A stretch of 64,000 nt of DNA from JBNARI01 sp049718765 (GTDB taxonomy: Bacteria > Bacillota > Sulfobacillia > DUMF01), in NCBI GenBank assembly GCA_049718765.1, contig JBNARI010000001.1, positions 1 to 64,000 on the forward strand, read 5' to 3'. The position numbers were made by a program, and so were the translations under genes. This document shows positions 15,365 to 24,261 of the stretch, one piece after another. Below the pieces are notes generated by a model. It made no database searches, was not told the DNA's origin, and saw only the letters and a program-made list of their open reading frames with translations. Numbering within the stretch: position 1 is the stretch's first letter; every line of letters begins with the position of its first letter.

Positions 15365-16425
15365 ACCCTGATCACCTGACCTCCAGCTGCCCGAAGTAAC
15401 CTGTTCATCACAGCCAATCCTACTCCCTCTTCAGGATAGCCTTCCGCAATCACCACGTCTACACCCATCCGGTCACACTCTCGCAGCTTAGCAAAAAGGT
15501 TTGCGGCAACCACGTCCAGCTGCCTTCGACTGCCCGCAACAAGCACACGGTATTCTGAGCGGTACTGGTGGGCGGTTTCCTCGGAAGCGAGGATGGCCAC
15601 GCTCTTGCCTTCCCTGGAGAACTTATGAGCAAGCTCGAGCACCACTGCGGCTAGCCTGTCTGGTAATCCAGCCACAACAATCAGCTTTGCCTTGGGCGCG
15701 TAGTGCCTGTACTTCATGCCTGGAGATGGGGGAGGCCCACTCCCCAGCGCCGTTTCGTCCAGGGCTGCCCGGTGCAAGATCACCTTGTCTGAGCCAAGCG
15801 CCTGCTTGAGCTGCTCCAGGGTGACTCCACCAGGTCGCAACACCACCACGGGAGTGCCCCTAGCGTCTACCACTGTAGATTCCACACCCACGCCGGTTGG
15901 ACCTGCATCAAGGATTACGTCAACCTTTCCATCCAGGTCTTCCAGCACGTGGGAGGCTCTGGTTGGGCTTGGCCTGCCTGAAGCGTTGGCGCTTGGGGCT
16001 GCTATGGGCACGCCAGCCAGTTCTATGAGTTTGAGCGCCACCTTGTGGGCAGGCATGCGCAGCGCCACAGTGTCAAGGCCAGCGCAAACCTCGGGCGGAA
16101 CAGCCTCAGACCTGGGCAACACCAGGGTGAGAGGCCCTGGCCAGAACCGTTCCATCAAGATTTGGGACACTGGGGTCACTTGGCTTACGAGACCTCGCAC
16201 CTGGTCATGGTGGGAAACGTGCACGATCACTGGGTTATCCAGGGGACGTCCCTTGGCGGCGAATATGGAGCGCACTGCAACCGGATCGAGGGCGTTTGCC
16301 CCAAGGCCGTACACAGTCTCGGTGGGAAATGCCACAAGGCCACCTCGCCTAATGACATTCGCGGCGGTGGCCAACACTGAAAGGTCTGGCTCTTGCGGGT
16401 TCACTTTTAGCACAAGCGTGTTCAA
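15361..16425 (-). CDS. sua5: L-threonylcarbamoyladenylate synthase (Sua5/YwlC)
   Basis: This enzyme makes threonylcarbamoyl-AMP for the t6A37 modification of tRNA. The 354-residue protein has the TsaC/YrdC domain (about 12-205), with RRGGLVAFPTETVYGLGANA, KGRPLDNPVIVHVS and APSANASGRPSPT. The shorter C-terminal Sua5 domain (about 240-354) follows a linker PPSPGMKYRHYAPKA. The start is TTG 16425, overlapping the prmC stop by four bases. Having the Sua5 domain marks it as the long form. Confidence 0.95.
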   Translation of the reverse strand: MNTLVLKVNPQEPDLSVLATAANVIRRGGLVAFPTETVYGLGANALDPVAVRSIFAAKGRPLDNPVIVHVSHHDQVRGLVSQVTPVSQILMERFWPGPLTLVLPRSEAVPPEVCAGLDTVALRMPAHKVALKLIELAGVPIAAPSANASGRPSPTRASHVLEDLDGKVDVILDAGPTGVGVESTVVDARGTPVVVLRPGGVTLEQLKQALGSDKVILHRAALDETALGSGPPPSPGMKYRHYAPKAKLIVVAGLPDRLAAVVLELAHKFSREGKSVAILASEETAHQYRSEYRVLVAGSRRQLDVVAANLFAKLRECDRMGVDVVIAEGYPEEGVGLAVMNRLLRAAGGQVIRV

Positions 16426-17363
16426 CTGTTGCCTGGTTGCCAGGGGCAGGGGCCAGGCTCTTCCCTCCTTCTGCGCTTTCGCCTTGAGGTTCTTGCCAAT
16501 ACCACCCTGTCCAAACCCGCCAGGTCCTTGCGCACCTCAATCCGCGAGAAGCAGCCCGCGGCCCCCAGGATGTCCACAACATCGCGGGCCTTTTCCGAGT
16601 CAACTTCCACTGCCAGCATACCTCCTGGTCTCAAGAGCTGAGGGGCCTGGCTGGCCAGGGTGCGGTAATAGCGGAGGCCGTCTGGACCGCCGTTCAACGC
16701 CAGTTCAGGCTCATAGAGCCTGACTTCTTCGGGCAGCTGGCTAAGGTGAGGTTCCGGTACGTAAGGAGGGTTGCATACCACCACAACCACCTGGCGTTGC
16801 AGCCCCCGCTGCACTATGGGCTCTAGCATGTCCCCCCAAAGCAATTCCACTCTGTCCAGAACAGCGTGGCGCTGGGCGTTACGCTTTGCCACTTCCAGCG
16901 CTTCTTGGGACACGTCGCTGGCCACCACCTGACAGGATGGCAGGAACTTGGCAAGGGACACCGCAATGCAGCCACTGCCAGTGCAGGGTTCTGCCACCAG
17001 GGGCTGGGCTTCCTCACAACGGGAAAGGAATTCAATGACCCCTTCCACAAGGGTTTCCGTTTCGGGCCTGGGAATAAGCACCGCTGGGCTCACCTGGAAA
17101 CTAAGGCCCATGAACTCCTGCTCCCCCAGGATGTATTGCACGGGCTCAAACTGCTCCCGGCGGGCAATGAACCCACGGTAGAGCTCCATGGCGGCGGGGG
17201 CCACGGAGCACCTGGGCTCTGCCAGCACCCGGTACCTGTCCCACCCCATGGCCTTGGCGAGCAACAGGGAACAGTCAGCGGCAGCGCTGGCGATTCCCCT
17301 TGCCTTCAGGCGAGATATGCCCATTTCAAGCGCTTCCCTGATGCTTGGCGTTTGCCAGCTCAC
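16422..17363 (-). CDS. prmC: Peptide chain release factor N5-glutamine methyltransferase
   Basis: PrmC methylates the GGQ glutamine of release factors. The protein has the helical N-terminal domain, QYILGEQEFMGLSFQVSPAVLIPRPETETLVE, the SAM-binding AEPCTGSGCIAVSLAKFLP and the substrate-binding motif VVCNPPYVPE. The start is uncertain: GTG 17363 gives 313 residues and matches the family N-terminus, while TTG 17393 adds ten residues. Either way it overlaps the 3' end of prfA, whose product it modifies. The C-terminus carries an unusual arginine/lysine-rich tail (RTSRRKRRRREE). Confidence 0.93.
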   Translation of the reverse strand: MSWQTPSIREALEMGISRLKARGIASAAADCSLLLAKAMGWDRYRVLAEPRCSVAPAAMELYRGFIARREQFEPVQYILGEQEFMGLSFQVSPAVLIPRPETETLVEGVIEFLSRCEEAQPLVAEPCTGSGCIAVSLAKFLPSCQVVASDVSQEALEVAKRNAQRHAVLDRVELLWGDMLEPIVQRGLQRQVVVVVCNPPYVPEPHLSQLPEEVRLYEPELALNGGPDGLRYYRTLASQAPQLLRPGGMLAVEVDSEKARDVVDILGAAGCFSRIEVRKDLAGLDRVVLARTSRRKRRRREEPGPCPWQPGNS

Positions 17364-18420
17364 CTTCTCTTGCTGTGGCCATGGCGGCCTCAATCAAGGG
17401 GTCAATTTCGCCGTCGAGCACAGCCTCCAGGTTGTGCAGGGTAATTCCAAGCCGGTGGTCAGTTACCCGGTCCTGGGGAAAGTTGTACGTTCTGATCTTC
17501 TCGCTGCGCTCGCCGGTTCCAACCTGGGAGCGGCGGGCGTTGGCGATTTCCTGGTCCCTCTCCCTCTTCTTGAGCTCCATGAGCCTGGAGCGGAGCACCC
17601 GCATGGCCTTTTCCTTGTTCTTCAGCTGGGACTTTTCGTCCTGGCATGTTACCACCAGCCCCGTGGGGAGGTGGGTGATCCTCACCGCCGAGTAGGTGGT
17701 GTTCACGCTCTGGCCCCCATGCCCGCTGGAACAGTAAGTGTCTATGCGCAGCTCGTCGGGGTCTATTTGGATTTCCACTTCCTCCACTTCGGGCAGCACA
17801 GCCACTGTGGCAGTGGAAGTGTGAATGCGCCCGCTGGACTCGGTGACTGGAATGCGCTGCACCCTGTGCACTCCGCTTTCCATCTTGAGCCTGGAGTAAG
17901 CGCCCTTGCCTTCGATCAAGAAAACAATTTCCTTGAAGCCGCCAAGGTCTGTGGGGGTGCAGCTCATCACCTCGGTATGCCACCCCTGACGGTCCGCGTA
18001 ACGCGCGTACATCCGGTACAGGTCGGCGGCAAACAGCGCCGCTTCTTCCCCGCCTGTGCCGGCCCTGATTTCCATGATCACGTTCTTCTCATCGTTGGGG
18101 TCCTTGGGCAATACCATGTCCCGCAGCTCGCCCAGAAGCTTTTCCCGCCTTTGCTCAAGCCTCTCCACTTCTGCGGCTGCTAGTTCCGCAAGCTCCGGCT
18201 CGTTGCCTGACTCCCGCTGAACTTCTTTGGCCTCTGCAATTTGCCTTTCGGTGGACTTGAGCTCGTTGTACAGCGCTACTACCTTTCCGAGCTGGGCGAA
18301 CTCCCGTGTGGTCTGCTGGTACTTTTCTCTGTCCCCAATTACCGCTGGGTCCACCATCGCCTTTTCGAGCTCACGGTACCTTTGTTCCATTTGGGTGAGC
18401 AACCTCAGCAGCTCTTGCAT
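17326..18420 (-). CDS. prfA: Peptide chain release factor 1
   Basis: RF1 reads UAA and UAG. The 364-residue protein has an N-terminal coiled-coil domain (1-100), a central domain with EIRAGTGGEEAALFAADLYRMY, and the catalytic GGQ loop in YCSSGHGGQSVNTTYSAVRI, followed by a basic helical C-terminal region. ATG 18420 has AGGTGGG upstream and overlaps the DUF1385 gene by 16 bases; the 3' end overlaps prmC. Confidence 0.96.
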   Translation of the reverse strand: MQELLRLLTQMEQRYRELEKAMVDPAVIGDREKYQQTTREFAQLGKVVALYNELKSTERQIAEAKEVQRESGNEPELAELAAAEVERLEQRREKLLGELRDMVLPKDPNDEKNVIMEIRAGTGGEEAALFAADLYRMYARYADRQGWHTEVMSCTPTDLGGFKEIVFLIEGKGAYSRLKMESGVHRVQRIPVTESSGRIHTSTATVAVLPEVEEVEIQIDPDELRIDTYCSSGHGGQSVNTTYSAVRITHLPTGLVVTCQDEKSQLKNKEKAMRVLRSRLMELKKRERDQEIANARRSQVGTGERSEKIRTYNFPQDRVTDHRLGITLHNLEAVLDGEIDPLIEAAMATAREGELANAKHQGSA

Positions 18421-19301
18421 TTGGACCCACCTGCCTGATTTGACCCTTGATCGGGTACCTTCACCGCCTCCAGGGCTTGGAGTGCCACCATTAGCTGGAG
18501 GTCGTCAGGCTCCCTGGTGGTCAGCTTTTGAAGGAGCATCCCTGGCCAGCTGAGCAGTTTGACCAAGGGGTTATTGCTGTTTCCCGCAAGCCTTATCCCT
18601 TCATAGGAAACCCCTGCGATGAGGGGTAACAGGGCCAGCCTCATGGCAACCCGCATGACCAGGTTGGGCCAGCCAAACAGCGAGAATACCAGCACGCTGA
18701 CGATCACAGTGAACAGCAAGAAACTCGTGCCGCACCTCGGGTGCATTGTGCTAAAGTCCCGGGCGTTCTCTAGGGTGAGGGCCAAACCAGCCTCCTGGAC
18801 ATGAACCGCCTTGTGTTCGGCACCGTGGTATTCCAAAACCCTCTGGATGTCCTTCATGCGCGAGATAGCATACACGTAGACAAGCAGCACTGCCAGGCGC
18901 ACAGCTCCCTCTAGCAAATTCATGGCCAGAGACCTGGTCCCCAAGAACCTCATGAGCAGGGACACAAGCAACGTGGGCAACACCATGAATAGCGCCAGTG
19001 CAACCAGGAAAGCCAGGACCACTGCTAGCATGCCTTCGCCCTTAGTCATTTCACCCATGGAAGTCACTTCGGCGGAATATAGCAGTGCCCTAACCCCCAG
19101 GACCAAGGATTCGTAAAGAGCCACAGCTCCCCTGACCACAGGAAGCCCGGCCAGCCTGAATCGGGCCGCCAGGGGAACGTGGTCCTCTACCTTGAGGTGC
19201 ACCGAGCCATCTGGCATCCTAACTGCGACTGCAACCTTCGATGGCCCGCGCATCATCACGCCTTCAATGACTGCTTGCCCTCCGTACCGCACCTGAGACA
19301 T
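18405..19301 (-). CDS. DUF1385 family membrane protein
   Basis: The 298-residue protein begins with the family hallmark YGGQAVIEGVMMRGP and has GLPVVRGAVALYESLVLG. Several hydrophobic segments lie between about 90 and 245, with YHGAEHKAVHVQEAG and MHPRCGTSFLLFTV between them. Members of this family (YqhQ-like) are conserved in Clostridia between rpmE and prfA, but their function is not established. ATG 19301 has AGGGAG upstream. A terminator separates it from rpmE. Confidence 0.92.
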   Translation of the reverse strand: MSQVRYGGQAVIEGVMMRGPSKVAVAVRMPDGSVHLKVEDHVPLAARFRLAGLPVVRGAVALYESLVLGVRALLYSAEVTSMGEMTKGEGMLAVVLAFLVALALFMVLPTLLVSLLMRFLGTRSLAMNLLEGAVRLAVLLVYVYAISRMKDIQRVLEYHGAEHKAVHVQEAGLALTLENARDFSTMHPRCGTSFLLFTVIVSVLVFSLFGWPNLVMRVAMRLALLPLIAGVSYEGIRLAGNSNNPLVKLLSWPGMLLQKLTTREPDDLQLMVALQALEAVKVPDQGSNQAGGSKCKSC

Positions 19302-19320
19302 GGGTTCACTCCCTAATTAA

Positions 19321-19350
19321 TGAAGAAAAAAGAAGAGCCCCCAGGGCTCC
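19321..19350 (-). terminator. Intrinsic terminator between rpmE and the DUF1385 operon
   Basis: On the minus strand GAGCCC-TGG-GGGCTC (19349-19335) is followed by TTCTTTTTTCTTC. It would end most rpmE transcripts and reduce read-through into prfA and later genes. Confidence 0.85.
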
Positions 19351-19365
19351 CTTTCTTTAAACCAA

Positions 19366-19563
19366 CTAAAGCCCGTACTTCTTGCGGAACTTTTCCACCC
19401 TGCCTCCCGTGTCTATGATCTTCTGCACGCCAGTGGTGAGGGGGTGGCACTTGGAGCAAATGTCTACCCTTATATTCTTCTTGGTCGAGCCTACATGGTA
19501 CACTGCGCCGCAGGCACAGGTTATGGTTGTCTTTTCCCACTTGGGATGGATGTTGGGCTTCAA
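19366..19563 (-). CDS. rpmE: Ribosomal protein bL31, zinc-binding (C+) form
   Basis: The 65-residue protein has the zinc ligands of the C+ form: CACG (Cys16, Cys18) and CSKC (Cys36, Cys39), then HPLTTGVQKIIDTGGRVEKFRKKYG. The start is TTG 19563 with a perfect AGGAGG upstream; longer forms starting upstream have no site. It has a strong promoter and its own terminator. Next to DUF1385 and prfA this is the standard Clostridia order. Confidence 0.95.
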   Translation of the reverse strand: MKPNIHPKWEKTTITCACGAVYHVGSTKKNIRVDICSKCHPLTTGVQKIIDTGGRVEKFRKKYGL

Positions 19564-19591
19564 GTTAAGACCTCCTTGTCGTAACGTCAAG

Positions 19592-19620
19592 AGTATAGCA
19601 CTTTTCTGGCGCAGCCACAA
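19592..19620 (-). promoter_or_regulatory. Putative sigma-A promoter of rpmE
   Basis: On the minus strand TTGTGG (19620-19615) and TATACT (19597-19592) are separated by exactly 17 bases, about 29 bases before the start codon. Confidence 0.65.
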
Positions 19621-19655
19621 AGGGTTTGGAGATTGTGCCAGAAATCACAGATCGA

Positions 19656-19685
19656 TTGATTAGGGTGCATCCAGGGTTATATAAT
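19656..19685 (+). promoter_or_regulatory. Putative sigma-A promoter of the V-ATPase operon
   Basis: TTGATT (19656-19661) and TATAAT (19680-19685) are separated by 18 bases, some 55 bases upstream of the first V-ATPase gene and divergent from rpmE. Confidence 0.6.
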
Positions 19686-19742
19686 AACAGCTAGGGCTAA
19701 AAGCAACCAGATATTCCAGGGAGCAGAGGTGGTGAAAGGGTA

Positions 19743-20054
19743 GTGGCCGTGGACGTGCTTGGTCAGGTCAAGGCGGCAGAGGAAGAGGCAAAGAAGATCG
19801 TGGAAACGGCCCAAAGAGAGGCTGCGGGATTGATCGAGGCCGCCAGGCTCAAAGCGGCCCAGTTGGTGGCTGAGGCTGAGGAAGTGGCCAGAGCTGAGGC
19901 TGAGCGAATAGTTTCTGGTGCTGAAGAAGAGGCTGCAAGACAGGCTGCCGCTGCGCGCGAAGCCACGAAGCTGGAGAAGGAGAAGATTAAGGCTCGCGCC
20001 GAGGCAAGCCTGAAACGGGCTGCGCAGTTTATCGCGGAAAGGGCAGTGAGCTAA
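19743..20054 (+). CDS. V/A-type ATPase peripheral stalk subunit (G/H, NtpF-like)
   Basis: The 103-residue protein is almost entirely an alanine/glutamate-rich helix, with heptad-like runs such as AEEEAKKIVETAQREAAG. This is typical of the G/H stalk subunit that pairs with subunit E as a right-handed coiled coil. GTG 19743 has GAGGTGG ten bases upstream; GTG 19749 with AAAGGG eight bases upstream is equally possible. It is the first gene of the V-ATPase operon, and its stop codon abuts the subunit I start. Confidence 0.85.
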   Translation: MAVDVLGQVKAAEEEAKKIVETAQREAAGLIEAARLKAAQLVAEAEEVARAEAERIVSGAEEEAARQAAAAREATKLEKEKIKARAEASLKRAAQFIAERAVS

Positions 20055-22019
20055 ATGGCAGTGGCAAAGATGAAGAAGGTGACCATCATTGGTCACAATT
20101 CTGTTAGGGAGCAGGTTGTGAGTGCCCTTCAGGAGTCCTCCGCGGTTCAAATAATCGACCTCCGTGCAAGCCTCCCGGAAGAAGCCAGCGACCTTGTCCC
20201 CCAGGAGAGGCTTACCGATGCCGAGCTGGAAACCAGGTTGTCCCAGGCCAACTATTGCCTGCGGTTCCTCGAGGAGCGGTACGGGAAGCCTGCGCGTGGG
20301 ATGATCGAGAGCTTTACCGGTGCAAAGGTGCCCATAAGCCTCCAGGAGTACAAACGAACCGTGGAGAAGTTCGACCTTTCGGGCACATACCAGCGCTGCG
20401 CGGCCCTTGAAGCCAGGACAGCGGAGCTCAAGAACAAGGAAGCCAAGCTAGTCTCCCAGCTTGAGATGCTCTTGCCCTGGGTTGGGCTTGAGTGCGCTGT
20501 GGAGGAACTTCCTTTCACTGGCGCGCGCAGCGAGGTATACCCGTGCTACTGTGGCCTGAGCGAGTTCGATCGCCTTTCCGAGGGTGCGGCGGGATTGCCC
20601 GTAGCCGTGCAGAGGGTTTCCGACGACGGCAAAAACGCCTATTTTCTTTTGGCCCTGGTCAAGGAGAGCACCGAAGCTTGGGAGCTACTGAGGACAGTGG
20701 ACCTGAACAAGGTGAGCTTCGCCGGGCTTCGGGGCAAAGCTGCTGAGCTGGTGGAGGACATCAAGGCGCAGATCCGTGCAGTGCGCAGGGAAATGGAGTC
20801 CATAGATGAAGAGGGGCAAAGGCTCTTGGAGCTTAGACAGCAAATATGCACCCTTGTGGACCACTACTCGATGGCTGTTGCCAGACGGCAAGTCCAGGAA
20901 AACTTCCTTGGCACCCAACACGCTTTCATGTTGAGTGGCTGGATCAAAGCTTCCCAGGTTGAAGCACTGGCAGCCAAACTGGCGTGCATAGACAAGGCCA
21001 TTGAGTTGTTTGCGGATGACCCCGCACCTGGGGAAAACGTGCCAGTAATACTTGAAAACAACAAGTGGCTTGAGCCCTTTGAGATCGTTACCAACATTTA
21101 CGGGTTTCCAAACTACGGAGAGGTGGACCCAACGCCCCTTCTTGCACCGTTCTTTACGGTGTTCTTTGGGCTTGCGCTGAGCGACGCGGGCTACGGCATC
21201 TTGCTGCTTTTGCTTTCCCAGTACTTCTTGCGCTACGTTGACGTGGGCCCAGGCGGGCGGAAACTCTTCAAGCTGCTCACTTACTGCTCTGTGTCCACAA
21301 TTGTGTTTGGGGCGCTCATGGGCAGCTGGTTTGGGAACTTGTTTGACGTGTTGCCTTTGTTCGCGCCAATGAAGCGGTTCAAGGACATGTTCTTCGTGGT
21401 TGACCCGATCCAGGAACCCCTAAAGATGTTGGTGGTGTCCCTCGCGTTGGGCGTGGTGCAGATTTGGTTCGGGCTTTTGGTGAAGATGGTGATCGGCATC
21501 AGCTCGGGTTCCCCGAGGGACGCCCTGCTTGATCAGGGGGGCTGGCTAGTGCTGATTCCTTCCGTGGTGGCGTACGCTACAACCCAAGCTCCGGCTGCAA
21601 AGTACGCGTGTCTGGTGGGCGCGTTGTGGGTGGTCGTGGCCTCGAGCAGGGCTCAGAAGAACATCCTGCTCAAACCCTTCACTGGGCTCTACGGCCTGTA
21701 CGGCGGCATAGGCTATCTTAGCGACACCCTTTCTTACACCAGGCTGCTGGCGTTGGGCTTGGCCACCGCAGTGATAGGCAACGTTATCAACCAAATTGCT
21801 TTGCTGGGTAAAGGTATACCATTGGTGGGCTGGCTTTTCGTGGCCATTGTCCTGGTTGGGGGGCACACCTTCAACTTGCTCATCAACGTCCTAGGGAGCT
21901 TCATCCACTCGGGACGTCTGCAGTTCGTGGAGTTCTTTACCAAGTTCTTTGAAGGCGGTGGCAAGGCCTTCCGTCCCTTCAGGCGGGAAACAAAGTACAT
22001 CAGCATAAATCATGGTTGA
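20055..22019 (+). CDS. ntpI: V/A-type ATPase subunit I (NtpI)
   Basis: This 654-residue stator subunit has a cytoplasmic N-terminal half (1-330, with coiled-coil segments) that contacts the peripheral stalks. Its C-terminal half has about eight membrane helices forming the ion half-channels. The family features FFTVFFGLALSDAGYGILL, the SDTLSYTRLLALGLATAVI segment containing the channel arginine, and GGHTFNLLINVLGSFIHSGRLQFVEFFTKF are present. ATG 20055 directly follows the stop of the G/H gene. Confidence 0.95.
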   Translation: MAVAKMKKVTIIGHNSVREQVVSALQESSAVQIIDLRASLPEEASDLVPQERLTDAELETRLSQANYCLRFLEERYGKPARGMIESFTGAKVPISLQEYKRTVEKFDLSGTYQRCAALEARTAELKNKEAKLVSQLEMLLPWVGLECAVEELPFTGARSEVYPCYCGLSEFDRLSEGAAGLPVAVQRVSDDGKNAYFLLALVKESTEAWELLRTVDLNKVSFAGLRGKAAELVEDIKAQIRAVRREMESIDEEGQRLLELRQQICTLVDHYSMAVARRQVQENFLGTQHAFMLSGWIKASQVEALAAKLACIDKAIELFADDPAPGENVPVILENNKWLEPFEIVTNIYGFPNYGEVDPTPLLAPFFTVFFGLALSDAGYGILLLLLSQYFLRYVDVGPGGRKLFKLLTYCSVSTIVFGALMGSWFGNLFDVLPLFAPMKRFKDMFFVVDPIQEPLKMLVVSLALGVVQIWFGLLVKMVIGISSGSPRDALLDQGGWLVLIPSVVAYATTQAPAAKYACLVGALWVVVASSRAQKNILLKPFTGLYGLYGGIGYLSDTLSYTRLLALGLATAVIGNVINQIALLGKGIPLVGWLFVAIVLVGGHTFNLLINVLGSFIHSGRLQFVEFFTKFFEGGGKAFRPFRRETKYISINHG

Positions 22020-22037
22020 GAAACGGAGGTATTGAGC

Positions 22038-22601
22038 ATGCTCTCGATGTCTTTTGCCCTAGCACTAACGGCACTAGGTGGTGGAGTGCTCTCGGTGGTG
22101 CTCCTCAGCGTCATTTTGAAGGCCGGATTTGGGGGTTTAGCCATTGCCATGCTGGGGGCAGCAATGGCTGTGTTCCTGGCAGGCATAGGGTCAAGCATTG
22201 GCGTTGGCATAGCGGGTGAAGCTGCAGCTGGCGTTGTGACCGAGGACCCAGAGAAGTTCGGCCGCCTTTTGCTCTTGCAGGCGATCCCCGGTACCCAGGG
22301 TATTTACGGGTTTCTAGCAGGGTTCATGGTTATGTTCAAACTTGGGATGTTTGGGGGCACTGTGCCCAGCCTGACTCTGGAGCAAGGCTGGCAGGTGTTC
22401 TTCGCATGCATGCCCGTGGCGATTTCCTGCTTGATCTCTGGCATTTATCAGGGCAAGGTGTCAGTGGCCTCGATTGGCATTGTGGCCAAGAGGCCTGAGG
22501 AGTCCGGTAAGGCGCTGATTCTCCCCGCGATGGTGGAAACCTATGCGGTGCTTGGGTTGCTGGCAAGCATCCTCCTGATCATGTTTGGGGTGAAGATCTG
22601 A
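22038..22601 (+). CDS. ntpK: V/A-type ATPase membrane rotor subunit K (NtpK)
   Basis: The 187-residue rotor subunit has two fused helical hairpins (four membrane helices). The ion-carrying glutamate is Glu167 in MVETYAVLG. The other residues that bind Na+ in Enterococcus hirae NtpK are also present: Thr86 and Gln87 in IPGTQGIYGF, and Gln138 in GIYQGK. The first hairpin lacks its own carboxylate, as in other 16-kDa type subunits. ATG 22038 is chosen since GGAGGT lies seven bases upstream; TTG 22032 is too close. Na+ coupling is inferred from these ligands. Confidence 0.93.
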   Translation: MLSMSFALALTALGGGVLSVVLLSVILKAGFGGLAIAMLGAAMAVFLAGIGSSIGVGIAGEAAAGVVTEDPEKFGRLLLLQAIPGTQGIYGFLAGFMVMFKLGMFGGTVPSLTLEQGWQVFFACMPVAISCLISGIYQGKVSVASIGIVAKRPEESGKALILPAMVETYAVLGLLASILLIMFGVKI

Positions 22602-22603
22602 CC

Positions 22604-23227
22604 ATGGCACTGCAGGATATAGTGGATCGGATAAGGTCGGACGCAGTGAGGGAGGCCGAGCAAATACGCAGCCAGGCCCAGGAACGGGCTGCGGAAATAG
22701 AGCGCAGTGCCAAAGAAGAGGCCCAGCGGCGTAGGGCTGCCATAATATCTTCCGCCCAAAGCCGTGCCGAGGAAATCAAGAGGCGTTCCGAGACGCTGTG
22801 GAACTTGGAAAGGCGGAAAGAACTCCTTGAGGCCAAGCAGGAGATGGTGGAAAAGGCCTTCGAGCTCGCCCGTCAGTCCATCATGGACATGGAGCAGTCC
22901 AGGTACTTTGAGCTGATGAAACGACTGGTGGTTTCCTGCGCCGGGTCCGGCGAAGGTGAGCTGGTGGTAAGCGCCCGGGACAGGCAGAGACTGGGAGACC
23001 AGTTCCTCAGGGAAGTGAATGCGCAACTTGCGTCTATGGGGAATCAGGGCGCTATCAAATTTGCGGCTGACACCAAGCAAATGTGCGGCGGGTTCATACT
23101 CCGGACGGGAAACGTGGAGCTGAACGCGTCCTTCGATGCCAAGCTCAGGGAGCTTAGGGATTCCCTCGAAGCTGAGGTTGCGCGCCTCCTGTTCGAGGAA
23201 GGTGCGCAGCAGGAGTTGAGACAATGA
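22604..23227 (+). CDS. ntpE: V/A-type ATPase subunit E (NtpE)
   Basis: The 207-residue peripheral stalk protein has a long N-terminal helix rich in Arg, Glu and Ala (RSDAVREAEQIRSQAQERAAEIERS) and a globular C-terminal domain containing MCGGFILRTGNVELNASFDAKL, the recognisable E-subunit signature. It pairs with the G/H subunit at 19.7 kb. ATG 22604 starts two bases after the subunit K stop; the last four bases overlap the subunit C gene. Confidence 0.93.
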   Translation: MALQDIVDRIRSDAVREAEQIRSQAQERAAEIERSAKEEAQRRRAAIISSAQSRAEEIKRRSETLWNLERRKELLEAKQEMVEKAFELARQSIMDMEQSRYFELMKRLVVSCAGSGEGELVVSARDRQRLGDQFLREVNAQLASMGNQGAIKFAADTKQMCGGFILRTGNVELNASFDAKLRELRDSLEAEVARLLFEEGAQQELRQ

Positions 23228-24261
23228 GCAGTGTTGCGCTCAGGGACGAGCACGAGTACATTTACGCTGTTGCCCGGATTAGGGTGCTTGAAACCAAGCT
23301 CCTGGACAGGGCAACGCTGTTCAGGATGGTGGAGGCAGGGAGTGCCCAGGAGGCTTTTGGCGTACTTTCAGACACGGAGTACGCGCCCTTCATGCAGCAA
23401 GTGGAAGTGCATGACTTCGAAAAGGTGCTGTCCGCGCACCTCAAGTGGGTTTTCGGGCAGCTTTCAAAGTTCGTGCCCGATGGGTTTGCCCTGGACCTCC
23501 TTGGGATGAAGATGGACTTCCACAACCTGAAGGTGCTGCTCAAGAGCAAGCTGTTTGGGGCTCCAGTGGAGCCAGAGGCGCTTTACGACTGGGGGACTCT
23601 GCCCCCAGAGCTGTTGAGAGTTGGGCTCGAACTCCTTTCAACGGGCGGTGACCCTGGAGAAGCTTGGCCCGAAAGCCTCACCAAGTGTGCCCGTGGGGTG
23701 CTAGGCCACGAGGGCATAGCCGGGGCGCCCCAGCTCGTGGACTTCATAGTTGACAGGTGGTTCTACGAAACTCGCCTCGACGCTGCAAGGGCCAGCCGCC
23801 GCGAGCTACTGGCGGCGTGGGCCCAGGCGTGCGCCGATGTGGCCAACATGAAGGTGAGCATAAGGGCAGCAGCGTCTGGGGTTGAGAGGAAGCTTGTGTC
23901 TGAGGCACTGGTGCGCGGGGGCTCAGTTGAGGTGCCTAGGCTTGTGTGGGCCATTGGGGAGGGCCTCGACTCGGTGATATCCCTGTGGGCCAAGAGCCGC
24001 TACGCCGATGCCGTGGTGGCACTTGCCAGAGACCGCTCGGACAAGGCGGCCTTCATGCTTGAGCTGGAGAAGTGGGCGGATAACTACCTCCTGGGCTTCA
24101 TCCAGCGCGCCAGGTACCTCACCATGGGTCCAGAGCCAATTGTGGCGTACCTTTCGGCAAAGGAGTTCGAAGTGAAGAACTTGAGGATAATCCTGACGGG
24201 CAAGATCAACGGATTGCCTGCGCAGGTGATCCGGGAAAGGCTACGTGATGTGTATGCCTAA
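23224..24261 (+). CDS. ntpC: V/A-type ATPase subunit C (NtpC)
   Basis: The 345-residue all-helical protein couples the central shaft to the membrane rotor. Family features include YIYAVARIRVLETKLLDRATLFRMVEA, the DLLGMKMDFHNLKVLLKSKLFG segment, and the C-terminal GPEPIVAYLSAKEFEVKNLRIILTGKINGLP. ATG 23224 overlaps the subunit E stop by four bases. Confidence 0.94.
   Translation: MSSVALRDEHEYIYAVARIRVLETKLLDRATLFRMVEAGSAQEAFGVLSDTEYAPFMQQVEVHDFEKVLSAHLKWVFGQLSKFVPDGFALDLLGMKMDFHNLKVLLKSKLFGAPVEPEALYDWGTLPPELLRVGLELLSTGGDPGEAWPESLTKCARGVLGHEGIAGAPQLVDFIVDRWFYETRLDAARASRRELLAAWAQACADVANMKVSIRAAASGVERKLVSEALVRGGSVEVPRLVWAIGEGLDSVISLWAKSRYADAVVALARDRSDKAAFMLELEKWADNYLLGFIQRARYLTMGPEPIVAYLSAKEFEVKNLRIILTGKINGLPAQVIRERLRDVYA

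Noticed and set aside
15716..18183. Long plus-strand open frames opposite sua5, prmC and prfA
   Set aside because: They are antisense to strong genes, with compositionally biased products lacking domains or starts.
20055..22019. Several antisense frames inside the V-ATPase operon
   Set aside because: All are shadows of the ATPase subunits, without motifs or ribosome-binding sites.
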